DNA of 64,000 nucleotides. Source: Hydractinia symbiolongicarpus (Eukaryota > Cnidaria > Hydrozoa > Anthoathecata > Hydractiniidae). The stretch spans positions 1,984,001 through 2,048,000 of the forward strand of contig NC_079877.1 of the NCBI RefSeq assembly GCF_029227915.1, in the 5' to 3' direction. Below are positions 51,059 to 63,982 of this stretch, in pieces (the first letter of the stretch is position 1; each line of letters begins with the position of its first letter). The notes under the pieces were generated by a model. The model saw only the letters and a list, made by a program, of their open reading frames with translations. It was not told the origin of the DNA and ran no database searches. The position numbers and the translations under genes were made by a program.

Positions 51059-52549
51059 AATCCTAGCCGTTAGCGCGCGCTGAAGATATAGAGACAGTTT
51101 CAAAAACTCCATTTCATTGACTTTCTAACGGTGTCAATCCGTTTGAATTACAACGGTTGCGTCACACATTCGTACCAACATGTATTTAGTGATATTTTTC
51201 CGAAATTACTAAGTTGTATCGCTTTCAGCAGTGAAACGATTGACTGTGGGACTTAGTTGAACTGATTTTGGACTTTGACCTTATAAATTTGATAAATGAG
51301 TCATTTTGACTACAATAAATGACATTCTTCTTAGTTTGACATGATTGCTGGAACTCAGCGATTTCACTTGGCGCTGTGGTAACGCTTTATTTAAAGATTA
51401 AGATAAATAAGTCATTTTGTACTGTGGGACCAATCCTAGCCGTTATCGCGCGCTGAAGAAATAGAGAGAGTTTCAAAAACCACATTTCATTGACTTTCCA
51501 ACGGTGTCAATCCGTTTGAGTTACAACGGTTGCGTCACACATTCGTACCAACATGTATTTAGTGATATTTTTCTGATATCACTAAGTTGTATCGCTTTCA
51601 ACAGTGAAACGATTGACTGTGGGACTTAGTTGAACTGATTTTGGACTTTGACCTTATAAATGTGATATATGAGTCATTTTGACTACAAGAAATAACATTC
51701 TCCTTAATTTGACATTATTGCTGGAACTCAGCGATTACACTGGGCGCTGTGGTAGCGCTTTGTTTAAAAGTTAAGATAAATCAGTCATTTATTACTGTGG
51801 AAACAATCCTAGCCGTTATCGCGCGCTGAAGAAATAGAGACAGTTACAAAAACTACATTTCATTGACTTTCTAACGGTGTCAATCCGTTTGAGTTAAAAC
51901 GGTTGCGTCACATATTCCTACCAACATGTATTTAGTGATTTCCTTCCAATATTACTAAGTTGTATCGCTTTCAACAGTGAAACGATTGACTGTGGGACTT
52001 AGTTGAACTGATTTTGGACTTTGACCTTATAAATGTGATAAATGAGTCATTTTGACTACAAGAAATGACATTCTTCTTAGCTTGACATGATTGATGGAAC
52101 TCACCCATTACACTGGCGCTGTGGTAACGCTTTATTTAAAAATTAAGATAAATAAGTCACTTTGTACTGTGGGACCAATCCTAGCCGCTATCGCGCGCTG
52201 AAGAAATAGAGACAGTTTCTAAAACTAAATTTCATTGATTTTCTAACGGTGTCAATCCGTTTGAGTTACAACGGTTGCGTCACATATTCGTACCAACATG
52301 TTTTTAGTGATTTCCTTCCGATATTACTAAGTTGTATCGCTGTTAACAGTGAAACGATTGACCGTGGGAATTAATTCAACTGATTCTGGACTGTGACCTT
52401 ATAAATGTTATAAGTGAGACAATTGCACTCCAAGAAATAACATTCTTCTTAATTTGATATGAGTGCCGGAACTCCGCGATTACACCGGACCCTGTGGTAG
52501 CGATTCATTTAAAAATTAAGATGAATAAGTCATTTTTTACTGTGGGACC

Positions 52550-54783
52550 AATCCTAGCCGTTAGTTTGCGCTGAAGAAATAGAGACAGCTTCAAAAAGTA
52601 CATTTTCATTGACTTTCTAACGGTGTCAATCCGTTTGAGTTGCAACGGTTGGGTCACATATTCGTACCAACATGTATTTAGCGAAAATTTTCGGATATTA
52701 CTAGGTTGCATCGTTCTAACAGAGAAACGATTGACTGTGGGACTTAATTGAACTAACTTTGGACTTTGACCTCATAAGTGTGATAAATGAGACAATTGGA
52801 CTCCAAGAAAGAACATTCTTCTTAATTTGATATGAGTGCCGGAACTCCGCGATTACACTGGACCCTGTGGTAGCGATTGATTTAAAAATTTAAATAAGTA
52901 AGTCATTTTTACTGTCGGACCAATCCTAGCCGTTAGCGCGCGCTGAAGATATAGAGACAGTTTAAAAACTCCATTTCATTGACTTTCTAACGGTGTCAAT
53001 CCGTTTGAGTTACAACGGTTGCGTCACACATTCGTACCAACATGTATTTAGTGATATTTTTCCGATATTACTAAGTTGTATCGCTTTCATCAGAGAAACA
53101 ATTGACTGTGGGACTTAGTTGAACTGATTTTGGACTTTGACCTTATAAATGTGATAAATGAGTCATTTTGACTACAATAAATGACATTCTTCTTAGTTTG
53201 ACATGATTGCTGGAACTCAGCGATTACACTTGGCGCTGTGGTAACGCTTTATTTAAAGATTAAGATAAATAAGTCATTTTGTACTGTGGGACCAATCCTA
53301 GCCGTTATCGCGCGCTGAAGAAATAGAGAGAGTTTCAAAAACCACATTTCATTGACTTTCCAACGGTGTCAATCCGTTTGAGTTACAACGGTTGCGTCAA
53401 ACATTCGTACCAACATGTATTTAGTGATATTTTTCCGATATTACTAAGTGGTATCGCTGTTAACAGTGAAACGATTGACCGTGGGAATTAATTCAACTGA
53501 TTCTGGACTGTGACCTTATAAATGTTATAAGTGAGACAATTGCACTCCAAGAAATAACATTCTTCTTAATTTGATATGAGTGCCGGAACTCCGCGATTAC
53601 ACCGGACCCTGTGGTAGCGATTCATTTAAAAATTAAGATGAATAAGTCATTTTTTACTGTGGGACCAATCCTAGCCGTTAGTTTGCGCTGAAGAAATAGA
53701 GACAGCTTCAAAAAGTACATTTTCATTGACTTTCTAACGGTGTCAATCCGTTTGAGTTGCAACGGTTGGGTCACATATTCGTACCAACATGTATTTAGCG
53801 AAAATTTTCGGATATTACTAGGTTGCATCGTTCTAACAGTGAAACGATTGACTGTGGGACTTAATTGAACTAACTTTGGACTTTGACCTCATAAGTGTGA
53901 TAAATGAGACAATTGGACTCCAAGAAAGAACATTCTTCTTAATTTGATATGAGTGCCGGAACTCCGCGATTACACTGGACCCTGTGGTAGCGATTGATTT
54001 AAAAATTTAAATAAGTAAGTCATTTTTACTGTCGGACCAATCCTAGCCGTTAGCGCGCGCTGAAGATATAGAGACAGTTTAAAAACTCCATTTCATTGAC
54101 TTTCTAACGGTGTCAATCCGTTTGAGTTACAACGGTTGCGTCACACATTCGTACCAACATGTATTTAGTGATATTTTTCCGATATTACTAAGTTGTATCG
54201 CTTTCATCAGAGAAACAATTGACTGTGGGACTTAGTTGAACTGATTTTGGACTTTGACCTTATAAATGTGATAAATGAGTCATTTTGACTACAATAAATG
54301 ACATTCTTCTTAGTTTGACATGATTGCTGGAACTCAGCGATTACACTTGGCGCTGTGGTAACGCTTTATTTAAAGATTAAGATAAATAAGTCATTTTGTA
54401 CTGTGGGACCAATCCTAGCCGTTATCGCGCGCTGAAGAAATAGAGAGAGTTTCAAAAACCACATTTCATTGACTTTCCAACGGTGTCAATCCGTTTGAGT
54501 TACAACGGTTGCGTCAAACATTCGTACCAACATGTATTTAGTGATATTTTTCCGATATTACTAAGTGGTATCGCTTTCAACAGTGAAACGATTGACTGTG
54601 GGACTTAGTTGAACTGATTTTGGACTTTGACCTTATGAATGTGATAAATGAGTCATTTTGTCTACAAGAAATAACATTCTCCTTAATTTGACATGATTGC
54701 TGGAACTCAGCGATTACACTGGGCGCTGTGGTAGCGCTTTGTTTAAAAGTTAAGATAAATAAGTCATTTATTACTGTGGAAAC
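52550..54783 (+). repeat. Trimer duplication, two copies of 1,117 bp
   Basis: m142-m144 (52550-53666) and m145-m147 (53667-54783) have all starts 1,117 bp apart. The match starts upstream, near 52,335 (tatcgctgttaacagtg, also near 53,452). Private variants are tttgcgctgaag heads, a tacattttcattg insertion of one T, ctgtcggacc, gtttaaaaactcc, and catcagagaaacaattg. Minus-strand translations over 52505-52711 and 53622-53828 are identical, so at least these 207 bp carry no amino-acid-changing difference. A visible change is 'aacagagaaacg' at 52719 against 'aacagtgaaacg' at 53836. Confidence 0.92.
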
Positions 54784-55901
54784 AATCTAGCCGTTATCGC
54801 GCGCTGAAGAAATAGAGACAGTTACAAAAACTACATTTCATTGACTTTCTAACGGTGTCAATCCGTTTGAGTTAAAACGGTTGCGTCACATATTCGTACC
54901 AACATGTATTTAGTGATTTCCTTCCGATATTACTAAGTTTTATCGCTTTCAACAGTGAAACGATTGACTGTGGGACTTAGTTGAACTGATTTTGGACTTT
55001 GACCTTATAAATGTGATAAATGAGTCATTTTGACTACAAGAAATGACATTCTTCTTAGCTTGACATGATTGATGGAACTCACCCATTACACTGGCGATGT
55101 GGTAACGCTTTATTTAAAAATTAAGATAAATAAGTCACTTTGTACTGTGGGACCAATCCTAGCCGTTATCGCGCGCTGAAGAAATAGAGACAGTTTCTAA
55201 AACTAAATTTCATTGATTTTCTAACGGTGTCAATCCGTTTGAGTTACAACGGTTGCGTCACATATTCGTACCAACATGTATTTAGTGATTTCCTTCCGAT
55301 ATTACTAAGTTGTATCGCTCTTAACAGTGAAACGATTGACCGTGGGACTTAATTGAACTAACTTTGGACTGTGACATCATAAGTGTGATAAATGAGACAA
55401 TTGGACTCCAAGAAAGAACATTCTTCTTAATTTGACATGATTGCCGGAACTCAGCAATTACACTGAACACCCTGTGGTAGCGATTCATTTAAAAATTTAG
55501 ATAAATAAATCATTTCTACTGTGGGAACAATCCTAGCCGTTAGCGCGCGCTGAAGATATAGAGACAGTTTCCAAAACTCCATTTCATTGATTTTCTAACG
55601 ATGTCAATCCGCTTGACTTACAACGGTTGCGTCACACATTCGTACCAACATGTATTTAGTGATTTTTTTCCGATATTACTAAGTTGTACCGCTTTCAACA
55701 GTGAAACGATTGACTGTGGGACTTATTTGAACTGATTTTGGACTTTGACCTTATAAATGTGATAAATGAGTCATTTTGACTACAAGAAATGATATTCTTC
55801 TTAATTTGACATGATTGCTGGAACTCAGCGATTACACTGGGCGCTGTGGTAAGGCTTTATTTAAAAATTAAGATAAATAAGTCATTTTATACTGTGGGAC
55901 C

Positions 55902-56218
55902 AATCCTAGCCATTATCGCGCGCTGAAGAAATAGAGACAGTTTCTAAAACTAAATTTCATTGATTTTCTAACGGTGTCTATCCGTTTGAGTTACAACGGT
56001 TGCGTCACACATTCGTACCAACATGTATTTAGTGATTTTTTTCCGATATTACTAAGTTGTATCGCATTCAACAGTGAAACGATTGACTGTGGGACTTAGT
56101 TGAACTGATTTTGGACTTTGACCTTATAAATGTGATAAAAGAGTCATTTTGACTACAAGAAATGATATTCTTCTTAATTTGACATGATTGCTGGAACTCA
56201 GCGATTACACTGGGCGCT
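55902..56218 (+). repeat. Truncated monomer m151 (about 311 bp) with 62-bp tail/head deletion
   Basis: The tail breaks after gggcgct (56218) and resumes at agccgttatcgcg of the next monomer. About 62 bp are missing: gtggtaagg, the AT-rich tail and the aatcct start of the following copy. The bases 'ct' end both breakpoints, a 2-bp microhomology. The deletion fuses this monomer to a copy resembling m148. Confidence 0.88.
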
Positions 56219-57704
56219 AGCCGTTATCGCGCGCGGAAGAAATAGAGACAGTTTCTAAAACTAAATTTCATTGATTTTCTAACGGTGTCAATCCGTTTGA
56301 GTTAAAACGGTTGCGTCACATATTCGTACCAACATGTATTTAGTGATTTCCTTCCGATATTACTAAGTTTTATCGCTTTCAACAGTGAAACGATTGACTG
56401 TGGGACTTAGTTGAACTGATTTTGGACTTTGACCTTATAAATGTGATAAATGAGTCATTTTGACTACAAGAAATGACATTCTTCTTAGCTTGACATGATT
56501 GATGGAACTCACCCATTACACTGGCGCTGTGGTAACGCTTTATTTAAAAATTAAGATAAATAAGTCACTTTGTACTGTGGGACCAATCCTAGCCGTTATC
56601 GCGCGCTGAAGAAGTAGAGACAGTTTCTAAAACTAAATTTCATTGATTTTCTAACGGTGTCAATCCGTTTGAGTTACAACGGTTGCGTCACATATTCGTA
56701 CCAACATGTATTTAGTGATTTCCTTCCGATATTACTAAGTTGTATCGCTCTTAACAGTGAAACGATTGACCGTGGGAATTAATTCAACTGATTCTGGACT
56801 GTGACCTTAAAAATGTTATAAGTGAGACAATTGGACTCCAAGAAATAACATTCTTCTTAATTTGACATGATTGCTGGAACTCAGCGATTACACTGGGGGC
56901 TGTGGTAGCGCTTTATTTAAAAATTAAGATAAATAAGTCATTTTTTACTGTGGGACCAATCCTAGCCGTTAGTTTGCGCTGAAGAAAAAGAGACAGCTTC
57001 AAAAAGTACATTTCATTGACTTTCTAACAATGTCAATCCGTTTGAGTTACAACGGTTGGGTCACATATTCGTACCAACATGTATTTAGCGATATTTTTCG
57101 GATATTACTAGGTTGCATCGCTTCTAACAGTGAAACGATTGACTGTGGGACTTAATTGAACTAACTTTGGACTGTGACATCATAAGTGTGATAAATGAGA
57201 CAATTGGACTCCAAGAAAGAACATTCTTCTTAATTTGACATGATTGCCGGAACTCAGCAATTACACTGAACACCCTGTGGTAGCGATTCATTTAAAAATT
57301 TAGATAAATAAATCATTTTTACTGTGGGAACAATCCTAGCAGTTAGCGCGCGCTGAAGATATAGAGACAGTTTCAAAAACTCCATTTCATTGATTTTCTA
57401 ACGATGTCAATCCGCTTGACTTACAACGGTTGCGTCACACATTCGTACCAACATGTATTTAGTGATTTTTTTCCGATATTACTAAGTTGTACCGCTTTCA
57501 ACAGTGAAACGATTGACTGTGGGACTTATTTGAACTGATTTTGGACTTTGACCTTATAAATGTGATAAATGAGTCATTTTGACTACAAAAAATGATATTC
57601 TTCTTAATTTGACATGATTGCTGGAACTCAGCGATTACACTGGGCGCTGTGGTAAGGCTTTATTTAAAAATTAAGATAAATAAGTCATTTTATACTGTGG
57701 GACC

Positions 57705-58021
57705 AATCCTAGCCATTATCGCGCGCTGAAGAAATAGAGACAGTTTCTAAAACTAAATTTCATTGATTTTCTAATGGTGTCTATCCGTTTGAGTTACAAC
57801 GGTTGCGTCACACATTCGTACAAACATGTATTTAGTGATTTTTTTCCGATATTACTAAGTTGTATCGCATTCAACAGTGAAACGATTGACTGTGGGACTT
57901 AGTTGAACTGATTTTGGACTTTGACCTTATAAATGTGATAAATGAGTCATTTTGACTACAAGAAATGATATTCTTCTTAATTTGACATGATTGCTGGAGC
58001 TCAGCGATTACACTGGGCGCT
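57705..58021 (+). repeat. Truncated monomer m156, same 62-bp deletion
   Basis: The junction at 58021/58022 is identical to that of m151 and lies exactly 1,803 bp downstream. The monomers after the two junctions differ: m152 has gagttaaaacgg and aagttttatcgc, m157 has gagttacaacgg and tatcgctgttaac. The deletion was therefore copied once and its downstream partner changed afterwards, or the copying ended near the junction. Confidence 0.88.
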
Positions 58022-59135
58022 AGCCGTTATCGCGCGCTGAAGAAATAGAGACAGTTTCTAAAACTAAATTTCATTGATTTTCTAACGGTGTCAATCCGTT
58101 TGAGTTACAACGGTTGCGTCACATATTCGTACCAACATGTATTTAGTGATTTCCTTCCGATATTACTAAGTTGTATCGCTGTTAACAGTGAAACGATTGA
58201 CCGTGGGAATTAATTCAACTGATTCTGGACTGTGACCTTATAAATGTTATAAGTGAGACAATTGGACTCCAAGAAATAACATTCTTCTTAATTTGACATG
58301 ATTGCTGGAACTCAGCGATTACACTGGGCGCTGTGGTAGCGCTTTATTTAAAAATTAAGATAAATAAGTCATTTTTTACTGTGGGACCAATCCTAGCCGT
58401 TAGTTCGCGCTGAAGAAAAAGAGACAGCTTCAAAAAGTACATTTCATTGACTTTCTAACAATGTCAATCCGTTTGAGTTACAACGGTTGGGTCACATATT
58501 CGTACCAACATGTATTTAGCGATATTTTTCGGATATTACTATGTTGCATCGCTTCTAACAATGAAACGATTGACTGTGGGACTTAATTGAACTAACTTTG
58601 GACTGTGACATCATAATTGTGATAAATGAGACAATTGGACTCCAAGAAAGAACATTCTTTTTAATTTGACATGATTGCCGGAACTCAGCAATTACACTGA
58701 ACACCCTGTGGTAGCGATTCATTTATAAATTTAGATAAATAAGTCATTTTTACTGTGGGAACAATCCTAGCCGTTAGCGCGCGCTGAAGATATAGACACA
58801 GTTTCAAAAACTCCATTTCATTGATTTTCTAACGATGTCAATCCGCTTGACTTACAACGGTTGTGTCACACATTCGTACCAACATGTATTTAGTGATTTT
58901 TTTCCGATATTACTAAGTTGTATCGCTTTCAACAGTGAAACGATTGACTGTGGGACTTAATTGAACTGATTTTGGACTTTGACCTTATAAATATGATAAA
59001 TGAGTCATTTTGACTAGAAGAAATGATATTCTTCTTAATTTGACATGATTGCTGGAACTCAGCGATTACACTGGGCGCTGTGGTAAGGCTTTATTTAAAA
59101 ATTAAGATAAATAAGTCATTTTTTACTGTGGGACC

Positions 59136-60999
59136 AATCCTAGCCGTTATCGCGCGCTGAAGAAATAGAGACAGTTTCTAAAACTAAATTTCATTGATTT
59201 TCTAACGGTGTCAATCTGTTTGAGTTACAACGGTTGCGTCACACATTCGTACCAACATGTATTTAGTGATTTTTTTCCGATATTACTAAGTTGTATCGCT
59301 TTCAACAGTGAAACGATTGACTGTGGGCCTTAATTGAAGTGATTTTGGACTTTGACCTTATAAATGAGATAAATGAGTCATTTTGACTACAAGAAATGAT
59401 ATTCTTCTTAATTTGACATGATTGCTGGAACTCAGCGATTACACTGGGCGCTGTGGTAGCACTTTGTTTAAAAGTTAAGATAAATAAGTCATTTATTACT
59501 GTGGCAACAATCCTAGCCGTTACCGCGCGCTGAAGAAGTAGAGACAGTTTCAAAAACTACATTTCATTGACTTTCTAACGGTGTCAATCCGTTTGAGTTA
59601 CAACGGTTGCGTCACATATTCGTACCAACATGTATTTAGTGATTTCCTTCCGATATTACTAAGTTGTATCGCTTTTAACAGTGAAACGATGGACCGTGGG
59701 AATTAATTCAACTGATTCAGGACTGTGACCTTATAAATGTGATTAATGCGCCAATTGGTCTCCAAGGAATAACATTCTTCTTAATTTGATATGATTGCTG
59801 AAATTTAGCGGTTACATTAGGCTCTGCGGTAGCGCTTTATTTAAAAATTTAGATAAATAAGATTTTCCTACTGTGGGACCAATCCTGGCCGATAACACGC
59901 GCTGAAGAAATAAAGACATTCTCAAAAACTACATTTCATTGACTTTCTAACGGTGTCAATCCGTTTGAGTTACAACGGTTGGGTCACATATTCGTACCAA
60001 CATGTATTTAGTGATTTTTTTCCGATATTACTAAGTTGTATCGCTTTCAACAGTGAAACGATTGACTGTGGGACTTAATTGACTTGATTTTGTACTTTGA
60101 CCTTGTAAATGTGATACATGAGTCATTTTGACTACAAGAAATGATATTCTTCTTAATTAGACATGATTGCTGGAACTCAGCGATTACACTGGGCGCTGTG
60201 GTAAGGCTTTATTTAAAAATTAAGATAAATAAGTCACTTTTTACTGTGGGACCAATCATAGCCGTTATCGCGCGCTGAAGAAATAGAGACAGTTTCTAAA
60301 ACTATATTTCATTGATTTTCTAACGGTGTCAATCCGTTTGAGTTACAACGGTTGCGTCACACATGCGTACCAACATGTATTTAGTGATTTTTTTCCGATA
60401 TTACTAAGTTGTATCGCTTTCAACAGTGAAACGATTGACTGTGGGACTTAATTGAACTGATTTTGGACTTTGACCTTATAAATGAGATAAATGAGTCATT
60501 TTGACTACAAGAAATGATATTCTTCTTAATTTGACATGATTGCTGGAACTCAGCGATTACACTGGGCGCTGTGGTAGCGCTTTGTTTAAAAGTTAAGATA
60601 AATAAGTCATTTATTACTGTGGAAACCATCCTAGCTGTTATCGCGCGCAGAAGAAGTAGAGACAGTTTCAAAAACTACATTTCATTGACTTTCTAACGGT
60701 GTCAATCCGTTTGAGTTACAACGGTTGCGTCACATATTCGTACCAACATGTATTTAGCGAAAGTATTCGGATATTACTAGGTTGCATCGCTTTTAACTGT
60801 GAAACGTTTGACTGTGCGACTTAATTGAACTGATTTTTGACTTTCACCTTATAAATGTTATAAGTGGGACAATTGGACTCCAAGAAATAACATTTTTCTT
60901 AATTTGACATGATTGCTGGAACTCAGCAATTACACTGGGCGCTGTGGTAGCGCTTTATTTAAAAATTAAGATAAATAAGTCATTTTTTACTGTGGGACC
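59136..60999 (+). repeat. Dimer repeated at trimer spacing (1,118 bp)
   Basis: m160-m161 (59136-59880) match m163-m164 (60254-60999) in part: aaatgagataaatgag, then ctttgtttaaaagttaag, then a gaagaagtagagac head. Minus-strand translations at 59302-59553 and 60420-60671 are similar 83-residue frames, which only reflects the repeat. m164 switches to the tagcgaaagtattcgg type while m161 does not, so the duplicate ends inside it. Confidence 0.65.
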
Positions 61000-63982
61000 A
61001 ATCCTAGCCGTTAGTTCGCGCTGAAGAAAAGGAGACAGCTTCAAAAAGTACATTTCATTGACTTTCTAACGGTGTCAATCCGTTTGAGTTACAACGGTTG
61101 GGTCACATATTCGTACCAACATGTATTTAGTGATTTTCTTCAGATATTACTAGGTTGCATCGCTTTTAACTGTGAAACGTTTGACTGTTCGACTTAATTG
61201 AATTGCTTTTGGACTTTGACCTTATATGTGTTATAAGTGAGACAATTGGACTCCAAGAAAGAACATTCTTCTTAATTTGATATGAGTGTCGGAACTCCGC
61301 GATTACACTGGACCCTTTGGTTGCGATTCATTTAAAAATTTAAATAAATAAGTCATTTTTACTGTGGGACCAATCCTAGCCGTTAGCGCGCGCTGAAGAT
61401 ATAGAGACAGTTTCAAAAACTCCATTTCATTGACTTTCTAACGGTGTCAATCCGTTTGAGTTACAACCGTTGCGTCACACATTCGTACCAACATGTATTT
61501 AGTGATATTTTTCCGATATTACTAAGTTGTATCGCTTTCAGCAGTGAAACGATTGACTGTGGGACTTAGTTGAACTGATTTTGGACTTTGACCTTATAAA
61601 TGTGATAAATGAGTTATTTTGACTACAAGAAATGACATTCTTCTTAGTTTGACATGATTGCTGGAACTCAGCGATCACACTTGGCGCTGTGGTTAAGCTT
61701 TATTTAAAGATTACGATAAATAAGTCATTTTGTACTGTGGGACCAATCCTAGCCGTTATCGCGCGCTGAAGAAATAGAGACAGTTTCGAAAACTACACTT
61801 CATTGACTTTCTAACGGTGTCAATCCGTTTGAGTTACAACGGTTGCGTCACACATTCGTACCAACATGTATTTAGTGATATTTTTCCCATATTACTAAGT
61901 TGTATCGCTTTCAACAGTGAAACGGTTGACTGTGGGACTTAGTTGAACTGATTTTGGACTTTGACCTTATAAATGTGATAAATGAGTCATTTTGACTACA
62001 AGAAATGACATTCTTCTTAGTTTGACATGATTGCTGGAACTCAGCGATTACACTTGGCGCTGTGGTAACGCTTTATTTAAAGATTAAGATAAATAAGTCA
62101 TTTTGTACTGTGGGACCAATCCTAGCCGTTATCGCGCGCTGAAGAAATAGAGACAGTTTCAAAAACTACATTTCATTGATTTTTTAACGGTGTCAATCCG
62201 TTTGAGTTACAACGGTTGCGTCACATATTCGTACCAACATGTATTTAGTGATTTTCTTCCGATATTACTAAGTTGTATCGCTTTTAACAGTGAAACAATT
62301 GACCGTGGAAATTAATTTAACTGATTCTGGACTGTGACCTTATAAATGTGATTAATGCGCCAATTGGTCTCCAAGGAATAACATTCTTCTTAATTCGATA
62401 TGATTGCTGCAATTCAGCGGTTACATTAGGCTCTGCGGTAGCGCTTTATTTAAAAATTTAGATAAATAAGATTTTCCTACTGTGGCACCAATCCTGGCCG
62501 TTAGCACGCGCTGAAGAAATAAAGACATTCTCAAAAACTACATTTCATTGATTTCTTGGCGGTATAATTCCGTTTGAGTTACAACGGTTGCGTCACACAT
62601 TCGTACCAACATGTATTTAGTGATTTTTTTCCGATATTACTAAGTTGTATCGCTTTCAACAGTGAAACGATTGACTGTGGGACTTATTTGAACTGATTTT
62701 GGACTTTGAGCTTATAAATGTGATAAATGAGTCATTTTGACTACAAGAAATGATATTCTTCTTAATTTGACATGATTGCTGGAACTCAGCGGTTACACTG
62801 GGCGCTGTGGTAGCGCTTTGTTTCAAAGTTAAGATAAATAAGTCATTTATTACTGTGGAAACAATCCTAGCCGTTATCGCGCGCTAAAGAAGTAGAGACA
62901 GTTTCAAAAACTACATTTCATTGACTTTCTAACGGTGTCAATCCGTTTGAGTTACAACGGTTGCGTCACATATCCGTACCAACATGTATTTAGTGATTTC
63001 CTTCCGATATTACTAAGTTGTATCGCTTTTAACTGTGAAATGTTTGACTGTGCGACTTAATTGAACTGATTTTGGACTTTCACCTTATAAATGTTATAAG
63101 TGAGACAATTGGACTCCAAGAAATAACATTCTTCTTAATTTGACATGATTGCTGGAACTCAGCGATTACACTGGGCGCTGTGGTTGCGCTTTATTTAAAA
63201 ATTAAGATAAATAAGTCATTTTTTACTGTGGGACCAATCCTAGCCGTTAGTTCGCGCTGAAGAAAAGGAGACAGCTTCAAAAAGTACATTTCATTGACTT
63301 ACTAACGGTGTCAATCCGTTTGAGTTACAACGGTTGGGTCACATATTCGTACCAACATGTATTTAGCGATATTTTTCTGATATTACTAGGTTGCATCGCT
63401 TTTAACAGTGAAACGATTGACTGTGGGACTTAATTGAACTAACTTTGGACAGTGACCTCATAAGTGTGATAAATGAGACAATTGGACTCCAAGAAAGAAC
63501 ATTCTTCTTAATTTGAAATTATTGCCGGACTTCAGCAAATACACTGAACACCCTGTGGTAGCGATTCATTTAAAAATTTAGATAAATAAGTCATTTTTAC
63601 TGTGGGAACAATCCTAGCCGTTAGTGCGCGCTGAAGATATAGAGACAGTTTCAAAAACTCCATTTCATTGATTTTCTAACGGTGTCAATCCGCTTGACTT
63701 ACAACGGTTGCGTCACACATTCGTACCAACATGTATTTAGTGATTTTTTTCCGATATTACTAAGTTGTATCGCTTTCAACAGTGAAACGATTGACTGTGG
63801 GACTTAATTGAACTGATTTTGGACTTTGACCTTATAAATGTGATAAATGAGTCATTTTGACTACAAGAAATGTTATTCTTCTTAATTTGACATGATTGCT
63901 AGAACTCAGCGGTTACACTGGGCGCTGTGGTAAGGCTTTATATAAAAATTAAGATAAATAAGTCATTTTTTACTGTGGGACC

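Larger units (their letters stand above)
50697..55154 (+). repeat. Five-monomer pattern interrupted by a trimer duplication
   Basis: m137-m141 (50697-52549) have counterparts m145-m149 at 2,970-2,980 bp (eight monomers), for example m139/m147 and m140/m148 at 2,979. m142-m144 lie between and are copies of m145-m147. The simplest reading is a five-monomer unit of about 1,860 bp repeated, with a later in-place trimer duplication. m140 and m148 share the gagttaaaacgg variant. Confidence 0.65.
55529..59135 (+). repeat. Higher-order pattern of 1,803 and 1,431 bp around the deletion junctions
   Basis: m150, m151 and m152 (55529, 55902, 56213) recur as m155, m156 and m157 at exactly 1,803 bp (five monomers less 62 bp). 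m154 and m155 (56958, 57332) recur as m158 and m159 at 1,431 bp (four monomers less 62 bp), and m160 matches m156. The tail with an extra 'aac' (cactgaacaccctgtgg) marks m149, m154, m158 and also m171. m152-m153 resemble m148-m149. Confidence 0.78.
48460..63982 (+). repeat. Domain IV: 42 monomers (m131-m172)
   Basis: Monomer starts: 48460, 48833, 49206, 49578, 49951, 50324, 50697, 51059, 51432, 51805, 52177, 52550, 52922, 53294, 53667, 54039, 54411, 54784, 55155, 55529, 55902, 56213 (virtual), 56585, 56958, 57332, 57705, 58016 (virtual), 58389, 58763, 59136, 59509, 59881, 60254, 60627, 61000, 61372, 61745, 62118, 62490, 62863, 63236, 63610. The two virtual starts fall in 62-bp deletions. Typical variants are tagtgatatttttccg, gacttagttgaactg, gagtcattttgactac, aaatgacattcttcttag and, in some, aatagagagagtttc. 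A few copies are gamma-like (m133). Confidence 0.85.
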
